Source: Populus alba
Lineage: Eukaryota > Streptophyta > Magnoliopsida > Malpighiales > Salicaceae
Assembly: GCF_005239225.2 (NCBI RefSeq)
Contig: NC_133293.1
Coordinates: 8,586,333 to 8,650,332, forward strand
Direction of reading: 5' to 3'
Length of the DNA stretch: 64,000 nucleotides
Shown: positions 9,205-20,858 of the stretch, in pieces
Layout: each line of letters starts with the position of its first letter
How positions within the stretch are numbered: position 1 is the first letter of the stretch
Notes under the pieces: generated by a model
Seen by the model: the letters and a program-made list of their open reading frames with translations, nothing else
Told to the model about the DNA's origin: nothing
Databases searched by the model: none
Position numbers and translations under genes: made by a program

Positions 9205-12104
9205 TCAGAGAAGGTGTCGATATGCCGATGGAAAACCTTTGTATGGATCACCTAATACTCCGACATTGCCAGGACGTGAAAATACAATCTGCATTATCAT
9301 ATAAGCTCGAATATTAACATGGAAGTAGAGCATCTTTAAATTCCATATATATTTTTTTATTGATTCTAATGTTGTAGTCAAAGGAAATGAATAAATGCAA
9401 ACCTGCAATTACCTGATAATTCAAAAGGGTACACGACTTGAAACCAGAAGCGCCGTAGTCAAAATAATACTCCCATGTCCTGGTAAACTTTTCATCGAAT
9501 CCCATGGCAAGAATTTTGCTAAGAAAAATAATGAGAAAAGTTAGAAATGCTTTCCTTTGTGGGGTTATAGATGATGATGATGATGATGATCTGCAAAGAA
9601 GATAAAAATCAAATGATTATATCTACCTCTTGTTTTCCAAGAAATAGTTTTTCCAGCACCTTAACGTAAGATCGTAATGACTCCCTATGTTTTCCACATG
9701 CTCCACACTGCACAAACAAAACTTACATTAGGATTACAGAATAGTCTAGACAAACTAAAAATTAATTAGAAGAAAGCTTCAAAGTACTGTGTAACAAAGC
9801 AACTCATACGAGAATCTTGATGCTACACCCATGGCTGATGTTATCCTACTCAATGAGGGCAAACATCCACCGGGAAAAATATATTCCTTGATAAAATCAG
9901 AACTTCGCCTGTACTCATCATAACGCTCATCTGCTATGGATGTAGACTGAGGAAAAAAACAACCATTTTTACTATTTTGCAATTAGTAGAAAGTTAAAAG
10001 AGTTATCTGGGCTAAATGTTGAAAATGTGGTAATGAAGCACAACGCTATCAGACAATGACAGGTTCCTTCCCTTATTTCTCATACCTGTAGAACAAGAAG
10101 CCCATCTTCTGCCAATGCTGATTCGCAGCTGCTAAAAAAATCCTCCATGTATTCATGACCCACATGCTCTATCATTTCACTAGGAAAACAGATGAAAATT
10201 TTTGACATCAATAGACAGAGGTTACTAATTGTATTTATATCTAGTAAAGATGCATCTTACCAAGATACGATTCTATCGTATTTATAGCCTTTAGGCAATT
10301 CACGATAATCACAGAGGAGAAGTCTAATATTAACCTGGTAAAAAGAACAGGTTATTAGCTTCAACTTCAAGATATTTGTCTTAAGAAAATCAGTCTGAAC
10401 AACAATTCAGACACAAGTAGATGCTATATATATATATCAATTATCATCCCATAGATACCTGCAGACCAGCTTCCTTGACTTTCATTTCTGCATATTTCAG
10501 TTGTTCCACAGATAGAGTGAGACCCGTGTATTTGCATCCTGTTTGTTTGACAACTTCGATAGCAAAAGTTCCCCAGCCACAACCAATGTCAAGAATTTCA
10601 TGCTTCTTATCGATTCTTGCCTATATTGGTTACAATTTGTTAAGAATCTGGTGAAACAGTTAAGAGATTGTATATTACAGACTCACTTTTTCAATCAGAG
10701 TAGAGATTTTCCTCAACTGAGCTGTATTTAAGTCTTCATCTTCAGTCTAGAATGTAACATCGCACGCAAATAAAATAATCAAAAGCTAAGCCATGGCACA
10801 TAGTGGATGAGATTCCTGCTTTGCATCAAATAAAATAAAATAAAAGCATTGGAATGTTGGGTTTCTGACCTTAAATATTGCACACGAGTACGCCATTGTT
10901 TCTCCCAGGAATAGAGAAAAAACCTCGGTACTCTAAAAGAACGAAATGAAAAGGAAGATGTAAGCCTCAATGAAAGATCCTTCACTAACATCAGAATTCT
11001 GAACATGGCACTAGCTAGTACATGCAAATACATGCTAATATATTGCTACAATTTCCACACAATCTATTTTCCCTACAGCGTGGACGTTATTAAACCAAAG
11101 AATTAACAAGCTATGATCCCATACCAGGTCATAATGACGAGAGATGTTCCTGCGAGCTTGTGTAAGAGTATTTTGCCTCAGAACATGCTGAAGGAAAAAC
11201 TTTGCGGAAGCAATACCTGCTGTAAATAACGATGGTGTCCACCAACCCCTGTACTCAACCACAGATGAATGTTAGATGATCCGATAGGATCAAAGGAATA
11301 AAAAGAAGCAAAATCACATACCTTTTCTTATTCGCCTTGGAGATAGATTTGTTTGCATCTCTGTTCGCAATCAGAACCTAAAATTTATTTTTTTAAAGAA
11401 AATTATTGATATTAAAACCGAAATGAAAAGCACTATCTATTACAACAGCATTATATATCTCACCATGATAAGATGTAGAAGACCTTGGTCTTTGTCAGCA
11501 AAAGAAAATTCTCCATCAATATAAGCATCTGCGAGGCCTATGTCTGCCCGCGTCGTTACCTGACAACGTTTTCTAATCATTGTAATGAAATGTTGAGAAT
11601 TTCGTGCATTGCAACAATATTGTTGCTTATAATCTTAGCTGAGAGAAAAGGAGACCCGCAAGCAGAACGTACCTTCCAGTAAAACTGAGGACTGTGAACT
11701 TTGAGAACAACTTCTAGAGAACATTTTTTACCAGTTCCCTCGAAGGTGAAAGTTGCACCCCCGTCCTCCTCTAAGCTGTGACAGCACAATCCAAATCAAA
11801 TGACATTAAATTCGAGTTAGTTCCCTCGAAGGTAAAAAGTATCATTAAAATAGACAAAAAAAACGCCTTAGTTTAATTGGTATCGTTGCATTTCTAATTT
11901 CTTGCCAATTATATTTATTCATTTTCGAAACACTTGTAAACGAAAAAAAAAGTGCACTTACATTAAACGGTCAGCGGAGATATGACTTTCAAGAAATTTA
12001 GTAACAAAAAGACGAGCCCAAGCTTCTAACCGAGAAGGTGCCATTTGTTTTCCATGGATCAGAGCAGCAAGAGTCTCTACAGCGGAACAATTTGCAGCGG
12101 CCAT
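9205..12104 (-). CDS. Short cyclopropane-fatty-acid synthase gene (copy 1)
   Basis: Predicted 460-aa SAM-dependent methyltransferase that adds a methylene across an acyl-chain double bond of phospholipids. Exons (minus): 12104-11962, 11775-11673, 11559-11464, 11377-11322, 11248-11125, 10932-10870, 10746-10687, 10620-10459, 10334-10261, 10179-10086, 9946-9810, 9707-9627, 9518-9413, 9288-9205. All introns are GT-AG and the phase closes. The SAM loop ILDIGCGWG is at residues 224-232; CEMIEHVGHEY, FPGGCLPS and VFSRPGN follow. Apart from the stop, every exon has the length of its counterpart in the 868-aa paralog (30,044-40,731), beginning at that protein's Met413, so the oxidase half is absent. 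The stop has shifted, adding RHLL. A Cys conserved in the paralogs near the C-terminus is Gly here (DYGASGF). A TATA box lies upstream, and an AG acceptor just before the ATG implies a 5' UTR intron. Confidence 0.87.
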
Positions 12105-12484
12105 TGATGCTACAGGACTGCAAGAGAATTAAACCTCGAGCTTTATATGATCTACAAATCAACTTGTTGAGTCGCAGCAAGAAAAAAGGCAGCAAGCTAA
12201 AGAGAAACAGATTAGATAACGAAGAGGAAAGAAACATGCACAAAGAATGATAGAAGGATTTACATGGTTCTGAATGCTACAAGATAGCAATGATATTTTA
12301 CTACGGAGTATAAATTATAAATGACTCAATCTCTCTACTTGGGATATCCCAGGAGAACATCCAAAAATATACTCTAACTCTCGTATACTAAGAATCTATA
12401 AAAGAGCTTGTTCTATACTTCTCACTAGTGTTTCTCTCTCTAACGTCTTTCTAAAACTTGATGATTAAAACAAGCAAATGAATG

Positions 12485-12494
12485 CCTATTTATA
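12485..12494 (-). promoter_or_regulatory. TATA box of short CFAS copy 1
   Basis: On the minus strand TATAAATAGG lies about 380 bp upstream of the start codon and is followed by a CT/GA-mixed leader. With the splice acceptor 13 bp before the ATG, it fits a transcript with a spliced 5' UTR. The matching region upstream of copy 2 has diverged, so the two short genes probably have different promoters. Confidence 0.5.
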
Positions 12495-12499
12495 CTGAA

Positions 12500-14225
12500 G
12501 CTTTAGGGATTTAAGTTTGCAATTAAGCAATCTTCAAAGGATGCAAAAATAATTATCCAATTAACACAAAAAATTCAGCCGAATTATGCCACCATCCAAC
12601 TGCTATTGCATACTTACCTGCTAAGTGAGTGTATTCGTATATTTTGGTATTGCAATTTTTTCATGAAGAAAAGATTGTATTATTGGTGAAAAAAAATAGT
12701 ATGGCTCTTAATCAATATGTCATGCCAGGAATTTTTTCTGCCCTGGATTATTAAATAAATATATAAATTTTTTTTAAGATTAATTATTAACTCATGTACA
12801 TGAATTTTTAAAGTTAACATTAAAGTTTTAATTCAAATACACTACCTAAACTATTAAAAAAAAATTGAAAGTATAGAAAATTGAAGTGAAAATAAAAATA
12901 AACTCATTATTAAAATTACATCCTTCGATATTTTATGAAATATAATTTATCTATAATCAAATCCGAATCGATATTGTAACAACCCCTCAACTGAGATAAA
13001 ATAATAATCTCATATCAATTGGAAAACAAAGTAATTAAATTTTTTTCCTTCTCTTAATTCCTACTTCCTTCACTTGATTCTTTCATATATTAGTGTTTTA
13101 TAAGTTAGATTTTGTAAGTTTACAAGGTTATTCTCACTTCTTTTTTTTATTTGTTTTTATATTTTCCCCTTACTTTTCTCTCTTTCTCTCTTGCCTTTTC
13201 TTTTATTTCTTTTTCTATTATGCTTATGCCCAGTCAACAACATATAAAAGGAAGGAAGAGTTGATTTGTTTTATTTTTTAATGGCAAATAATCATTTTAC
13301 CCTTAATGAGTCGTTTTGCTTTTATTTAACGGTCTTTTTTTTTATTAGCACTACTAAGCTTTGTTTATTTTAAAATTTTAACCAAATTTTATTCAATATA
13401 TTTTAAGATCCCTCGTAAAATTTTAATTCAATCCGATGGTCGCATTAAAAATTATACCAAATAATATAAAACTGGTCAAATTGTGTTTTTTCATCAAATT
13501 TCTGAATCTCTAAAATTTTTGAAATTTTAACCCAAGAGTTCGCCAAAGAAGAACACCGGTTACGAAAGCAAAGGATATTCATTGCAAAGGCAAGGCAACA
13601 ATAGATATAGCAAATGCCTTACCTTAGGCAGTATCTCAATGAAGTTAAGACTTATATGCCAATAGTTTTAAAAAATGATGTTAAAGCATCATATTAGAAG
13701 GTCCACGTAAATTTTCAGAATATTTTGATAACTCAATTAAGAATTATGAATTTGTTTTTACATAAAACTAGTCAAAAAATATTGATAAAATCTTAACTTG
13801 GATTATAGCTCACCGAAGCCTTTAAAATCCCTCCGCCCTTGACTTCTCATTGATTAAACAAAGTATAAATACAAAACCAAGAGTGGTTGAAGATTCTAAA
13901 AACTAGGAAGATTACAACCAATCCTATATTTATGAATGATAGTTATATAGCTAAATACATTTGAATACATTTAAATAAAACAAGCTAATAAGAAAGAGTA
14001 CTAAGTTACGCAATTGATTATCTCTTTTATGCCTCCTCAGGATGTCCAATCCTGTGTTTGTGCATGAGAATTCAACTTTTGCTTTCTAGTTAAGCCATTA
14101 ATTAATACCTCTAGAATTAATTACTTGATTGCGACTCTACATATGGCCGCTATGGTGGTGTGGTAGTTATACTTTTAACATCCAAATATAGTATCGAGTT
14201 AATATACTTTTAATTACTTGATTGC

Positions 14226-14228
<3 letters not shown>
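12500..14228. other. AT-rich intergenic region
   Basis: Low-complexity AT-rich sequence with CT-rich and T-rich runs. The 62-codon frame at 13,093-13,281 is pyrimidine/AT-rich with no recognisable motif. I see no gene, RNA or bounded mobile element here. Confidence 0.6.

Positions 14229-14262
<34 letters not shown>
14229..14262. repeat. AT dinucleotide microsatellite at the 5' LTR edge
   Basis: A TA repeat of about 34 bp abuts copia element B and replaces roughly the first 30 bp of its 5' LTR, judged against the 3' LTR at 18,205. Confidence 0.85.
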
Positions 14263-14267
<5 letters not shown>

Positions 14268-14411
14268 AATCATTACACTTACTCATGTATCTATCATAAT
14301 AGGATTCTAATATAGGATGTTGTAATCATTACAGTTACTGCAGTGTTCTACTGCCTCTATATAAATAGGAAGGTTGGCTAAGGCACAACCTAACACATTC
14401 CATTATTCTCA
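14263..14411 (+). repeat. 5' LTR of copia element B
   Basis: It matches the 3' LTR from TTGTAATCATTACA through TATAAATAGGAAGGTTGGC to the terminal TTATTCTCA. Its first part is replaced by the adjoining AT microsatellite. The LTRs are very similar over the shared part, suggesting a fairly recent insertion. Confidence 0.75.
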
Positions 14412-14487
14412 ACTTGGTATCAGAGCCACAAAACCCTAAAATAAATTAAACCTACTTTTCTCACAACCTCCCAACCTCCCTTCTTCA

Positions 14488-15446
14488 ATGGAACAGCCAC
14501 CACATACATCTTCAAATTCTGCAGCCCAGCAGTCCAGCTTTCTTCTTCTCCGATAGTGCAGCCATCTTCTCTTGCAGCGCCTCCTCTGCTTTCCTCTACT
14601 GCATCACTGTCTGGATTCTCCTCTGTCATGTCTGGTGAACGCCTCCTCTTACAGCCCACGTCTGCTGCCTCTACTGCCGCAAACATTATCTCCCTTTCTC
14701 ACACTCATCAAGTCATCTCCCTCAAATTAACAAACACCAATTATTTATATTGGCGTATGCAAATGCTGCCTTATCTCCTAGGCCAAGGAGTTTTTGGTTT
14801 TGTTGATGGCTCCAACACATGTCCATCAACACATGTTCTTGCCCATGATGGTATCTCTCTTCAGGTAAATCCGCTTTTTCAAACATGGAAACAACAGGAC
14901 CAACTCATTCTAAGTGCTCTTCTTTCCTCCCTATCTATGGAAGTTTTGCATCTTGTTGTTGGTTGTCAAAGTTCTTGTTCAGCTTGGGGCACTCTTAAGC
15001 GAGCTCTCGCTTCCACCTCCAACTCTCGTATTATGCAACTTCACGGCTCTCTTCAGGATCTTCGACAGGGTGATGAATCAGTAACTCAATTTATGTAAAA
15101 AGCGAAGGCCTTATTTGATGAATTGGCCGCTGCTGGTCAGCCAGTTTCACTTAAAGATTTCAATTTATATGTGTTTCGTGGTCTTCGGGGAGAGTTTAAA
15201 GACTTAGTTACCAGTCTTATTACCAAGGCTGGACGTTTATCATATGCAGATCTTCACAGCCATCTCCTCACACATGAATTTCTTCACAAATCTTCTGCTG
15301 CCATACATGCGCCTCTGCTGCCCACACCCAGCATTCCATCTTCTGCTCTTGTTGCACAGCGCCAAACTTTTGCCAATTATGGCCGCAGCAGGGGCCGCTT
15401 CAACGGTGGCTGGCGTTCCAACCAATCCAACAGCAGAGGCAACTGA
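14488..15446 (+). pseudogene. Copia element B gag (broken)
   Basis: The likely original ATG is at 14,488, but its frame ends within 25 codons. The continuing Gag frame is open from 14,556 and includes SLKLTNTNYLYWRMQMLPYL and WKQQDQLILSALLSS. A TAA at 15,096-15,098 interrupts it (FM-stop-KAKALFDELAAAG), after which it resumes to 15,446. The shift into the pol frame is also irregular. It is homologous to the Gag of element A. Confidence 0.75.
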
Positions 15447-15632
15447 TTTGCTAGCTCTAGACCTGATCACCGCAGCTTCCAAAACTCCTCCTTCGGTGAC
15501 AATAGGCAAGGCTCTTGGCAGCACAATAGGGGGCAGAATCCACGTTGCCAACTATGTCAGAATTTCGGCCATACAGCTCCCCATTGCCCTTGATTCCAGC
15601 AACGAGGTTATGGCCAACAACCTACTGCCAAC

Positions 15633-18197
15633 TTGGTGCAACACAATCTCTCCTCAACCGGTTCTGTTGATTGGTTTCCAGATACCGGTGCCAATCAACA
15701 CGTCACACCTGATCTTGCCACCTTGATCGCTTCAAAACCGTATCTTGGTAATGATAATTTGCATGTTGGTGATGGTAAGGGCCTTCCTATATCTCATCTT
15801 AGTCATACAAAAATATATACACCACATCGTTCTTTCACCTTATCTAATGTTCTTCATGTTCCTTCAATCACAAAACCTTTGCTCTCTGTTCAGAAATTTT
15901 GTCTTGATAATAATGTTTATTTTGAATTTCACTCTCATGTGTTTTATGTCAAGGATTTCAACACCCATAAAGTCCTTCTCTCAGGTCAGAGTAAAGATGG
16001 TTTGTATGCCTTGACCAAGTCTTCCGTCATGTCAGTTCCTCAAGCCTATTGGTCTCCCTGCACTTCTGCCTCTGCCGATTTATGGCATCGTCGACTAGGT
16101 CATCCTACTTCATGTATCTTTCAATTGTTAATTTTGAAAAATAAGATCATTTGTAACAACAAACGTCTTCATTTTTAATGTCAAAGTTGTCTTTTAGGAA
16201 AATCATCGCGTTTGTCTTTAGGACCTACGGGTCACAAAACTTCTACTCCACTTGAATTAATTTTTAGTGATGTATGGGGCCCTGCTCCTATTTTTTCTTC
16301 AGATCTTCAATTGGTCTCCTCTCCTCATGGTCTTGAGGCACTTTCTAGTCCCTCATCTGCTTCGCCCTCCCTAGCCAGCACTCCTGTAGCTTCAGTCTCT
16401 CCCTCTAGCCCCTCCTCTGCTGACAGTCCTGTGCTTGAGGCTGTTTCTTTATCATCCTTTCCCGCTAGTCTACAACTTATGGTTGATTTGTCTTCTTATC
16501 AGCTGCCACAGGTCTCCTCGCTACAACTGTCTTCCCCTGTGTCTCCACCAGCACACAGCAGACATCCTATGACTCTTAGACCGCGGCAGCCGAAGACAGC
16601 TAATCTGGTTGCTTCTGCTGCCGCTACTTCTACCTCCACACGGGTACTGTATTCTCCCTCTTCTGAGCCTTTTGCATTCTCTGATGCTGGCCAGTATGCA
16701 GTTTGGCATAATGTTATGTGTGATGAGATCGCCGCTTTACGCGAAAATCGCACTTCGTCTTTGGTTCCATTTCATCCTTCGATGAACGTTGTTGGCAGTA
16801 GATGGGTATATCGGATCAAACATCGTGTTGATGGTAGTATTGAGCGCTACAAAGCGCGCCTTGTTGCTAGAGGTTTTACCCAGCAGGAAGGTATTGATTA
16901 TTCTGAAACCTTCAGTCCAGTTATTAAGCAGGCCACTGTCCGATTGGTTTTCTCTATCGCTATTTCGCGAAATTGGAAGATTCATCAGCTTGATATTCAT
17001 AATGCCTTCCTCAATGGTGTTCTTACTGAAGAGGTCTACATGAAACAACCTCCAGGTTTCGTTGACTTTTCTCTTCCATCTCATGTGTGCAGATTGCACA
17101 AATCATTGTATGGTTTGAAACAGGCACCGAGAGCATGGTACACTCATCTAAGTGATTTTTTGCTCTCCATCAGTTTCCGAGCTTCCAAGGTTGACACCTC
17201 CCTATTTATCTTATCTGATGGTACTAATATCTTTCATCTCCTGGTGTATGTTGATGATATTCTGCTCACGGGTAGCAACTCTGCTATGCTCCATCACCTT
17301 ATACAATTACTCAGCTCTGAGTTCAAGCTTCGTAACTTAGGTGCTGCTCACTACTTTCTGGGTATTGAAGTTCAATCTACCAGTATGGGTTTAATGCTGC
17401 GTCAACATAAATATATTCTTGACATCATCACCTGAGCTGGTATGACTTCCTGCAAACCAGTTGATACTCCAGTCTCCCCTTCGAAAGTCATTTTATTACC
17501 GGATCATTCATTCTCTGATCCTACACAATTTCGTCAAATCGTGGGTGCTCTTCAATATCTTACCTTCATCCGTCCAGATATATGCTTTGCTGTTAACAAA
17601 GTCTGTCAGTTTATGCATGCTCCTACAGATTCTCATTGGGCCGCTGTCAAACGTATTTTACGCTATCTTAAAGGTACGACATCTTATGGTTTCCATATCA
17701 CTCGAGGCTCCTCTTTTACTCTACATGGCTTTACAGATGCAGATTGGGCTGGTAGGATTGATGATCGCAAGTCTACGAGCGACTATCTTGTCTTTTTTGG
17801 TCAGACGCCAATTTCTTGGAAATCCGGCAAGCAACGCATTGTTGCTCGCTCTTCTACTGAGGCTGAGTATAAAGCCCTTGATGATGGTACCGCTGAAGTC
17901 ATTTGGCTTCAATACTTGTTAACAGATTTGCAGGTTCCCTTAGTCTCTGCCCCTACCATTTGGTGTGATAATCTTGGTGCTACCTATCTCTCAGCAAATC
18001 CTATCTTCCATGCTCGTACTAAGCATGTTGAAGTGGATTATCACTTTGTCCGTGAACGTGTTGCCAAGAAAGAAATTCAGATTTGTTTTGTTCCCTCTCG
18101 GGATCAACTTGCCGATGTCTTCACTAAACCGCTTCCTGTTGCATCCTTTACTGCTTTTCGATTCAAGCTTCAGGTTGATCCCCCACCCTCAGCTTGA
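15633..18197 (+). pseudogene. Copia element B pol without integrase core
   Basis: Order seen: aspartic protease WFPDTGANQHV; GAG-pre-integrase with the LWHRRLGHP...CQSCLLGKSSR finger (stop at 16,176); SDVWGPAPIFSS, where the integrase core should follow; then directly a Ser/Pro-rich linker. Reverse transcriptase follows, with GSRWVYRIKHR, KARLVARGFTQ, FLNGVL and the catalytic YVDDI. A stop at 17,433 precedes RNase H with DWAGRIDDRKST, STEAEYKAL and DVFTKPL. The catalytic Asp residues and Glu of copia integrase are absent because the segment between about 16,303 and 16,306 is deleted. Confidence 0.85.
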
Positions 18198-18204
18198 GGG
18201 GGCA

Positions 18205-18382
18205 TATTATAGAATAGGATTCTAATATAGGATGTTGTAACCATTACAGTTACTCATGTATCTATCTGAATAGGATTCTAATATAGGATGTTGTAATCAT
18301 TACAGTTACTGCAGTGTTCTACTGCCTCTATATAAATAGGAAGGTTGGCTAAGGCACAACCTAACACATTCCATTATTCTCA
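18205..18382 (+). repeat. 3' LTR of copia element B
   Basis: 178 bp from TATTATAGAATAGG to TTATTCTCA. It contains two copies of the TAGGATTCTAATATAGGATGTTGTAA block separated by about 57 bp, plus TATAAATAGG. It directly follows the polypurine tract. The first dinucleotide is TA rather than the usual TG. Confidence 0.8.
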
Positions 18383-18394
18383 AACTTATATATA

Positions 18395-18800
18395 TATATA
18401 GGAATTAATAATTTCATTGATATGAAATATAGTCTAAGCATGCACAAGTCAGAGGTATGAGATTCTGGCAGAAACTTAAGATATGGTATCGAGTTGTCGA
18501 TTCACGCTGTACGTCATTTTTGCCCTCAAAGATTTATCAATGCTTCACTTACTCTTCGAGATAAACAAAAAAAGGTTACGTTAGGATAATTTATACTTGA
18601 TTTAATTTTAAATTTTAAATTAATAAAAAATTAGATTGAGAGTTTTGGGCCAACCCACAATAATAGTGCCGGAAATAAACTAATCAAATACAAGATCAAC
18701 AAATAAAAACAAAATTCTTTATTTGAAAATAGAATCAAAGTTGTATCCTGAAACTTTTGTGCTACGCAGGAAAAGCCAAAGGCAAGATTCTCACATATTC
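18395..18800 (-). repeat. Duplicated upstream flank of the short CFAS genes (copy 1)
   Basis: This stretch resembles 27,610-27,990. Shared blocks include GGAATTAATAATTTTCATTGAT, a TTCTGGCAGAAAC block, ATCGAGTTGTCGA, GCTGTACGTC and CAAAGGCAAGATTCTC. Each copy lies upstream of one short CFAS gene, so the duplicated unit included upstream sequence. The copia element B insertion now separates this flank from its gene. Confidence 0.55.
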
Positions 18801-19893
18801 CAGTTATTTGTAATAAAACTTATTGCAGGAGCCTTATCGTTATCTGACTTCGCGATGAACTTTGAAAAAAATATAGATATCCAGCCTATTATTCTTTTAG
18901 AGGAAATATGTAGTTTAAAGAATCATTTGTTACTATAAACCCGAATTAATCAATAAAAATTTTATAGTATATGACTGATTATGCTAAAAAAAACATGTTA
19001 TCACTCTTAAAATGTTCTACTTGAAGTAGGCTATATTACTAGTTTTATCTTCAATTGTGAAGGGTCTATTATGTTATACTATTTATAATTGACTTATAAT
19101 ATTCATGACTCTAGAATTAATGAGTATTCAATTAAAAATACTTTCAATTATGGTGTTGATACTATTTATAATTGACTTATAATATTCATGACTCTAGAAT
19201 TAATGAGTATTCAATTAAAAATACTTTCAATTATGGTGTTGATAAGTATTATATTAAGAGAACGTTTATATTCCTAATTGATTTGGATGTCAATGAATAT
19301 TAAGGTTCAAAGTTAATTCAAATTACAATGCTAATAGTCTTAACTCTAGCATTAATGAATATTGAAAGTATTCTTAGCTTTGGCATTGTAGAATACACAT
19401 AATCTAGCATTAGTGAATATTAAAATAATATTTTCAATTAAGAAATTGATGGATATTAATCCAAGTGGGTATTTTCAACTCGGGTATTTTTAACTCGGGT
19501 ATTGTGAATACAAATTGAAAAGATTATTTTGAAAATAAAAAACTTTTATTTTTGTTGAAAATTTAAAAACTATGTTTTTATTTTTTTAATGTTTAGGGTG
19601 TTGGCTCACTATAAGTCCATTCGCCTCAAACATAAGCATCAAACATTTGATGGTTTCATTATCTTGAAAATTTGTCCTTGTGGACATAATAAACTTGTTA
19701 CTATTTTTTTTTTTTTGTGACAATGCTAGCTAAAATATGTAAAAATACTATTTTGGATTTTTTTTTTTTTTAGTGAAGAGCAAAATAAAGGTTTTAGAAT
19801 ATTACTAGTCATTTAACTCGTGATTTACTGTGGATTGACTAATGTTTTTGAAAAAAAAAAATATGCAAGCTTTTCAAATGCATTTTTTTTACA
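18801..19893. other. AT-rich spacer with 83-bp tandem duplication
   Basis: No gene seen. At 19,077-19,243 two near-identical 83-bp units follow each other, each running ACTATTTATAATTGACTT...TTATGGTGTTGAT. Around them, short AATGAATATTAAA-type motifs recur many times on to about 20,700. Confidence 0.65.
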
Positions 19894-20352
19894 AAGAAGA
19901 TATTTGTTGGAGGATTGCCTCCCACTCTAAATGAAGATGGATTTCGTCAGTATTTAGAAGCCTTTGGCTTTGTTACTGATGTAGTAATAACGGATGACCA
20001 GAGCACCCAGCGACCTCGTGGATTTGGCTTTATTTCTTTTGACAACGAAGATGCAGTTGACCGGGTACTGTTACAGAGAACGTTCCATGATTTGAACGGT
20101 AAGCATGTTGAAGTAAAACGGGCTCTTCCTAAGGAGGCCAATCCTGGTGGGGGTGACCGCTCCATGGGTGGCAGTTACCAGAACTATGGTGCATCTGGTA
20201 GCAACACAAGCTCATATGATGGTCGAATGGAGAGGTATATGCAGCCTCAAGGTACTGTCGGTGGTTTTCCTCCTTATGGCTCATCTGGCTATAGCACAGC
20301 TGGATATGGATGTGGTCCTGCCAATCAAACTTTTGTATTTCGTTCAATTTGA
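19894..20352 (+). pseudogene. RRM RNA-binding protein fragment (hnRNP-like)
   Basis: A single open frame of 153 codons without an in-frame ATG start. It begins KKIFVGGLPP (RNP2), continues to RPRGFGFISF (RNP1), then KHVEVKRALPKEANPGGG and a Gly/Ser/Tyr-rich tail (YQNYGASG, YGSSGYSTAGYG). This matches the second RRM and the start of the glycine-rich tail of plant hnRNP1/RBP1-type proteins. The first RRM, start codon and most of the tail are missing. A T-rich intron-like stretch precedes it without a proper AG acceptor at the join, and the tail ends in unrelated AT-rich sequence. It looks like one captured or relocated exon. Confidence 0.75.
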
Positions 20353-20858
20353 GGGAACAAAGTTGCAATCATCGAGTGTTAAAATAATTAAAATCAAATA
20401 TAAAAAAAAAAAATAAAATTCTGAATAATCTATATATTATGAGTTTATTGGCTTAACATAAATACAAATAAAGTATTAGGTTAAACTGAAAGTATTATTA
20501 TACCATTAATAAATAAGACTAGATAAATATTATTTAACAAAAAAAATGTTTGATATTTTTAATTTTAACATCAATAAATATTAGGTTTCAAAATTAATTC
20601 TAATTATAATGTTAATATTCTTAACTATAATGTTAATGAATATTGAAAATATTCTCAGGTAAAATATAAATATTCAAGCGTCAGTGAATATTAAAATTTA
20701 GGAGTTGTGTTTTTATTTCAATTTCTTTTTCTAAACAGCCAATTCATTGTAGCTAATCAAGAAAGTTTTATTGCAACACAACAAACTTGGAAATTAAAGA
20801 AATAAGTAGGCAGCTACAATTTGAGGAGGCTTATATCATAGAACGGTCTCTCTTCTAT
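20353..20858. other. AT-rich spacer downstream of short CFAS copy 2
   Basis: No gene seen. Many AATGAATATTAAA-type motifs occur, as on the other side of the RRM fragment, so the fragment may have been inserted into one AT-rich repeat. Confidence 0.5.

Larger units (their letters stand above)
14229..18382 (+). mobile_element. Copia element B, integrase core deleted
   Basis: A nearly full-span Ty1/copia element. The 5' LTR is about 14,263-14,411 with its start eroded; the primer-binding site TGGTATCAGAGC is at 14,415-14,426 (tRNA-Met type). Gag and Pol lie between 14,488 and 18,197, the polypurine tract GAGGGGG at about 18,196-18,202, and the 3' LTR at 18,205-18,382. The LTRs contain TATAAATAGG and an internal repeat of the TAGGATTCTAATATAGGATG block. 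Protease, HHCC finger, reverse transcriptase and RNase H are recognisable, but the integrase catalytic core is missing and there are several stops, so it cannot be autonomous. Confidence 0.88.

Noticed and set aside
10421..10731. Plus-strand frames over the short CFAS gene
   Set aside because: They are antisense to exons 17-18 of the minus-strand gene. The same shadow recurs at 22,238-22,456 in copy 2.
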